In this document: positions 5,601 to 6,997 of the stretch, in pieces
Numbering within the stretch: position 1 is the stretch's first letter
How the letters are laid out: every line of letters starts with the position of its first letter
Assembly (NCBI GenBank): GCA_022707725.1
Contig: JAKJAB010000182.1
Coordinates: 1-6,997 of the forward strand
Direction of reading: 5' to 3'
Origin: Chloroflexota bacterium
Lineage (GTDB): Bacteria; Chloroflexota; Anaerolineae; B4-G1; SLSP01
Length of the DNA stretch: 6,997 nt
Position numbers and translations under genes: made by a program
The notes under the pieces: model-generated
The model's input: only the letters and a program-made list of their open reading frames with translations
Databases searched by the model: none
What the model was told of the DNA's origin: nothing

Positions 5601-6997
5601 GCCGTTGCAGGCTATCCAGATTACATTGCCCGCGCGTGTAACTAGTGATAATCCTCTGGCAAAAAGCAACCCTATCGCTCGACCCACGCGTGATGCGCAG
5701 ACCTTCATCTTGAACAATGTGCACCTGGCGTCTGCTGCGACTTACAATGTATTGATCCTCACGCCGGATATCGGATCGGGCGGCGGGGACATTAGCATGT
5801 TGCTGGCAGCGTTGGCGCCTTTCACCGATCTTACTGTCACGGTTTGGGACCCAGATACCGACGGCGAGCCAAGCGTGGCGGAACTGTCAGCCTTTGATGT
5901 GGTTATCGTAGGCAACGACATCAAGTGGAACAATATGGACAAGACTGTCGTGGGCGATAACCTGGCCGGCTACATCGACGCTGGCGGCAAGGTCATCGAA
6001 GGTTTGTACATTCAGAGCTACGATGACTGGGGCTTTGCCGGCCGTTACATAACGGATGGTTACAGTCCCTTTACTTCAGCGACAGATGATATTTGGGATC
6101 CCGATACGATGAATATCTTGGATTCTGGTCATCCAGTTATGAATGGTGCGACAACCGTTAATGACAACTGGGGACATCAGGATCCTGGACTGCGTGCTGG
6201 TGCGTCTCTGCTGGCTAACTGGAACACAAGCGGTTACAACTATGTTGCCGTCAACGACAACGTGGTGGCTTTCAATCAGTTGTTACATCATGATTCTGAT
6301 TGGAGCGGCGACGTAGGGATGATCCTCCACAACGCAGTGCTTTGGTTAGGTAGTGGCGGCGACGTTCCCTGGCTTAGCGAAGCTCCCGTGATGGGCGCTG
6401 TTGCCGCGACCGGCAGTACAGCGATCACCGTGGACTTCGACGCCGCCTACGTGGATCAGCCCGGTGAGTACCACGCCGAACTGATCGTCACGAACGACAC
6501 GCCCTACGGCAAATTCAGTGTCCCGGTCACGATGACCGTCACCTCCCCGCAATCCTGGGGTAAGCTGACCGGCGCCGTTATCGGCCTGGGCGTCTGCGAC
6601 GGCGACCCGGCGCCGCTGGAAAAAGCCGAAGTGCTCGTCGAAAGCGCCGCGACCGGCCAGACCTGGCGGGCGACAACCGGCGCTGACGGCAAATACCATC
6701 TGTGGCTCGACCGGGCGCATAGCCCGCTCACCGTTACGGTGACTGCGCCCAATTACCACGGGCAGGTTACCGGCGTCGTCGTGCGGCAAGGTCAGACGAC
6801 GGTAGTGGACTTCGACCTGCGCATCCTGCTGCCGTGCCTCAGCTACAACCCGGCGGACTTTGACGTGACGCTGCCGATGGGCGACAACACCGTCGAACTG
6901 TTGACCCTGAGCAATACCGGCGCGGGGGCGGCGGAGTACGAGATGGTGGAGAGGCCTGGCGGCTTCATACCGGTCGCGCGGATGCGCGTCTCGGCGG
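2608..6997 (+). CDS. Secreted multidomain S8 subtilase (bacillopeptidase F-like), 3' end beyond window
   Basis: The frame is open for 1463 codons and runs off the right edge. Residues 1-26 are a signal peptide: MRTRW, a Leu/Val-rich core, and a likely cut after AQA. Residues 57-155 resemble an I9 propeptide that folds and inhibits the protease. The S8 domain spans about 170-505, with Asp196 (VDTG), His241 (NGHGTH), SWG 313-315, oxyanion Asn345 and Ser436 (GTSMSAPH). The stretch HGTHTMGT...IGMAPGAQWMACR is typical of the bacillopeptidase F-like group. Eight cysteines (270, 273, 278, 286, 317, 349, 455, 509) suggest disulfides. After it come carboxypeptidase-regulatory-like beta domains at about 512-596 and 597-690, a choice-of-anchor-J-like jelly roll at 708-859, a third regulatory-like domain at 867-950, an Ig-like module at 956-999 plus 1252-1313 split by a ThuA/amidotransferase-like domain at about 1046-1250, a fourth regulatory-like domain at 1317-1405, and the start of another Ig-like module at 1412. 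It is predicted to be an extracellular or surface endopeptidase. Substrate and anchoring are unknown. Confidence 0.9.
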   Translation, partial: MRTRWFNLLVLLSLVLGLLPVTAAQAVSAAAPITQPVAQGTPDIEVESALRNQLAADETTGYLIYFKDKPDLSPAYKMNWIERGRFVANALNQTALRSQANVRAYLDARGIAYKAFWIQNMISVESSNRATFDGLMKYAEIKTIRQHRQLSLIEPQRTTMATSAPQAIEPNILHVLADQVWTLGYTGEGLVVANVDTGVRYSHNALVNQYRGNLGGSFDHNYNWWDPYGDHPTSPADDNGHGTHTMGTTVGDDGGANRIGMAPGAQWMACRACNTNDCTDTALLECAQFIAAPWDLNKANANPDKRPNVVNNSWGDCSRSYDPWYQDAVDAWLAAGIYPVFSNGNNSNCGYPAPPGLNTVGNPARYGNVTGVGSSGRDNGQYAPHSNWGPTDNPDTVNPHPGWADLKPQVLAPGVNIRSSVNSGDSAYQGGWSGTSMSAPHVTGLIALMWSAAPCLIGDYATTETIIENTAIPIAYDDGTGGGAHVPNQAAGWGEINALAAVQAAAASCGDSTITGEVLDAATNATIEGASIVATNAAGTVQRKATSNAAGVYALNVFSDTYTLTASRYGYQTTVIPGVVATTGATTTQHIAMTPAAFYEVSGRVTDAVTGWPLYAHISVTGDPVGPAAPDNSVWTDPATGAYSLMLAEDVTYTFAVEAWVAGYNATTGEVGPLTDDAPNTDFALQADMGSCAAPGYEKSTTPVLTEGFESPTFPPGGWRAYNRDGGGTQWERSTTQSYSGAASAAHLYSVAGTQDGWLVMPAVTIPGGEMLELSFWEYTQFVSWYQKHSLWACTTNCTTPPTNWTQITEFGAPVASWRQQQTVLGAYGGQTVYLAFRYEGNDADSWYVDHVTLNTFACEAPTNGGLVVGNVYDGNYPTVALNGATVVNAVGGETTAVATPLDPAVDDGFYTLFAPSGAQVFTATMKGYGPGVATVPVVSGDAVAQDFQLPAGLLDATPDGIAVTVELGYTAARTLTLANTGNLDVAFEIAEKETGFGPLQAIQITLPARVTSDNPLAKSNPIARPTRDAQTFILNNVHLASAATYNVLILTPDIGSGGGDISMLLAALAPFTDLTVTVWDPDTDGEPSVAELSAFDVVIVGNDIKWNNMDKTVVGDNLAGYIDAGGKVIEGLYIQSYDDWGFAGRYITDGYSPFTSATDDIWDPDTMNILDSGHPVMNGATTVNDNWGHQDPGLRAGASLLANWNTSGYNYVAVNDNVVAFNQLLHHDSDWSGDVGMILHNAVLWLGSGGDVPWLSEAPVMGAVAATGSTAITVDFDAAYVDQPGEYHAELIVTNDTPYGKFSVPVTMTVTSPQSWGKLTGAVIGLGVCDGDPAPLEKAEVLVESAATGQTWRATTGADGKYHLWLDRAHSPLTVTVTAPNYHGQVTGVVVRQGQTTVVDFDLRILLPCLSYNPADFDVTLPMGDNTVELLTLSNTGAGAAEYEMVERPGGFIPVARMRVSA

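Noticed and set aside
4849..5724. 291-codon minus-strand open frame
   Set aside because: It is antisense to the jelly-roll and third regulatory-like domains of the protease. No family features are seen.

Overview
The window comes from a GC-rich bacterium, most likely a member of the Chloroflexota. This is inferred, not proven. It rests on a long, modular, secreted subtilase carrying carboxypeptidase-regulatory-like and choice-of-anchor modules, a divergent RsmD with an APPQY motif, and the overall codon and GC style. All supported genes lie on the + strand. I see no tRNA, rRNA, CRISPR array, transposase or IS end.

Layout. Positions 1-683 hold the C-terminal part of an Amt/MEP/Rh-type ammonium-channel relative that enters from the left edge. 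Its second pore histidine appears to be replaced by glycine. Positions 740-1291 encode an RsmD-family 16S rRNA guanine-N2 methyltransferase. Positions 1347-2039 encode an OmpR/PhoB-type winged-helix regulator with a degenerate receiver domain. Positions 2040-2607 form a 568-bp AT-richer intergenic region. Positions 2608-6997 hold the first 1463 codons of a very large secreted S8 serine protease (bacillopeptidase F-like) that runs off the right edge.

The intergenic region is the least explained part. A good sigma70-type promoter (TTGCGA-17 bp-TATAAT) would start transcription near 2148, giving a leader of about 460 nt ahead of the protease. That leader contains a two-tier stem-loop (11 bp closing helix, 8 bp apical hairpin), a second weaker stem-loop, four GACTA repeats at 8/7/8-bp spacing, a possible 5-7 codon leader ORF behind a purine-rich ribosome-binding site, and finally a strong AGGAGG site for the protease. 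This looks like a structured regulatory leader or an independent small RNA. I cannot match it to a known RNA class.

The protease is a mosaic: signal peptide, I9-like propeptide, S8 catalytic domain with intact Asp/His/Ser/Asn, two carboxypeptidase-regulatory-like domains, a choice-of-anchor-J-like jelly roll, a third regulatory-like domain, and an Ig-like module. The Ig-like module appears to be split by an inserted glutamine-amidotransferase/ThuA-like domain. A fourth regulatory-like domain and the start of another Ig-like module follow. GC content jumps between about 45% and 70% at module boundaries, which fits domain shuffling. The regulator just upstream of the leader is a plausible, unproven, controller of the protease.
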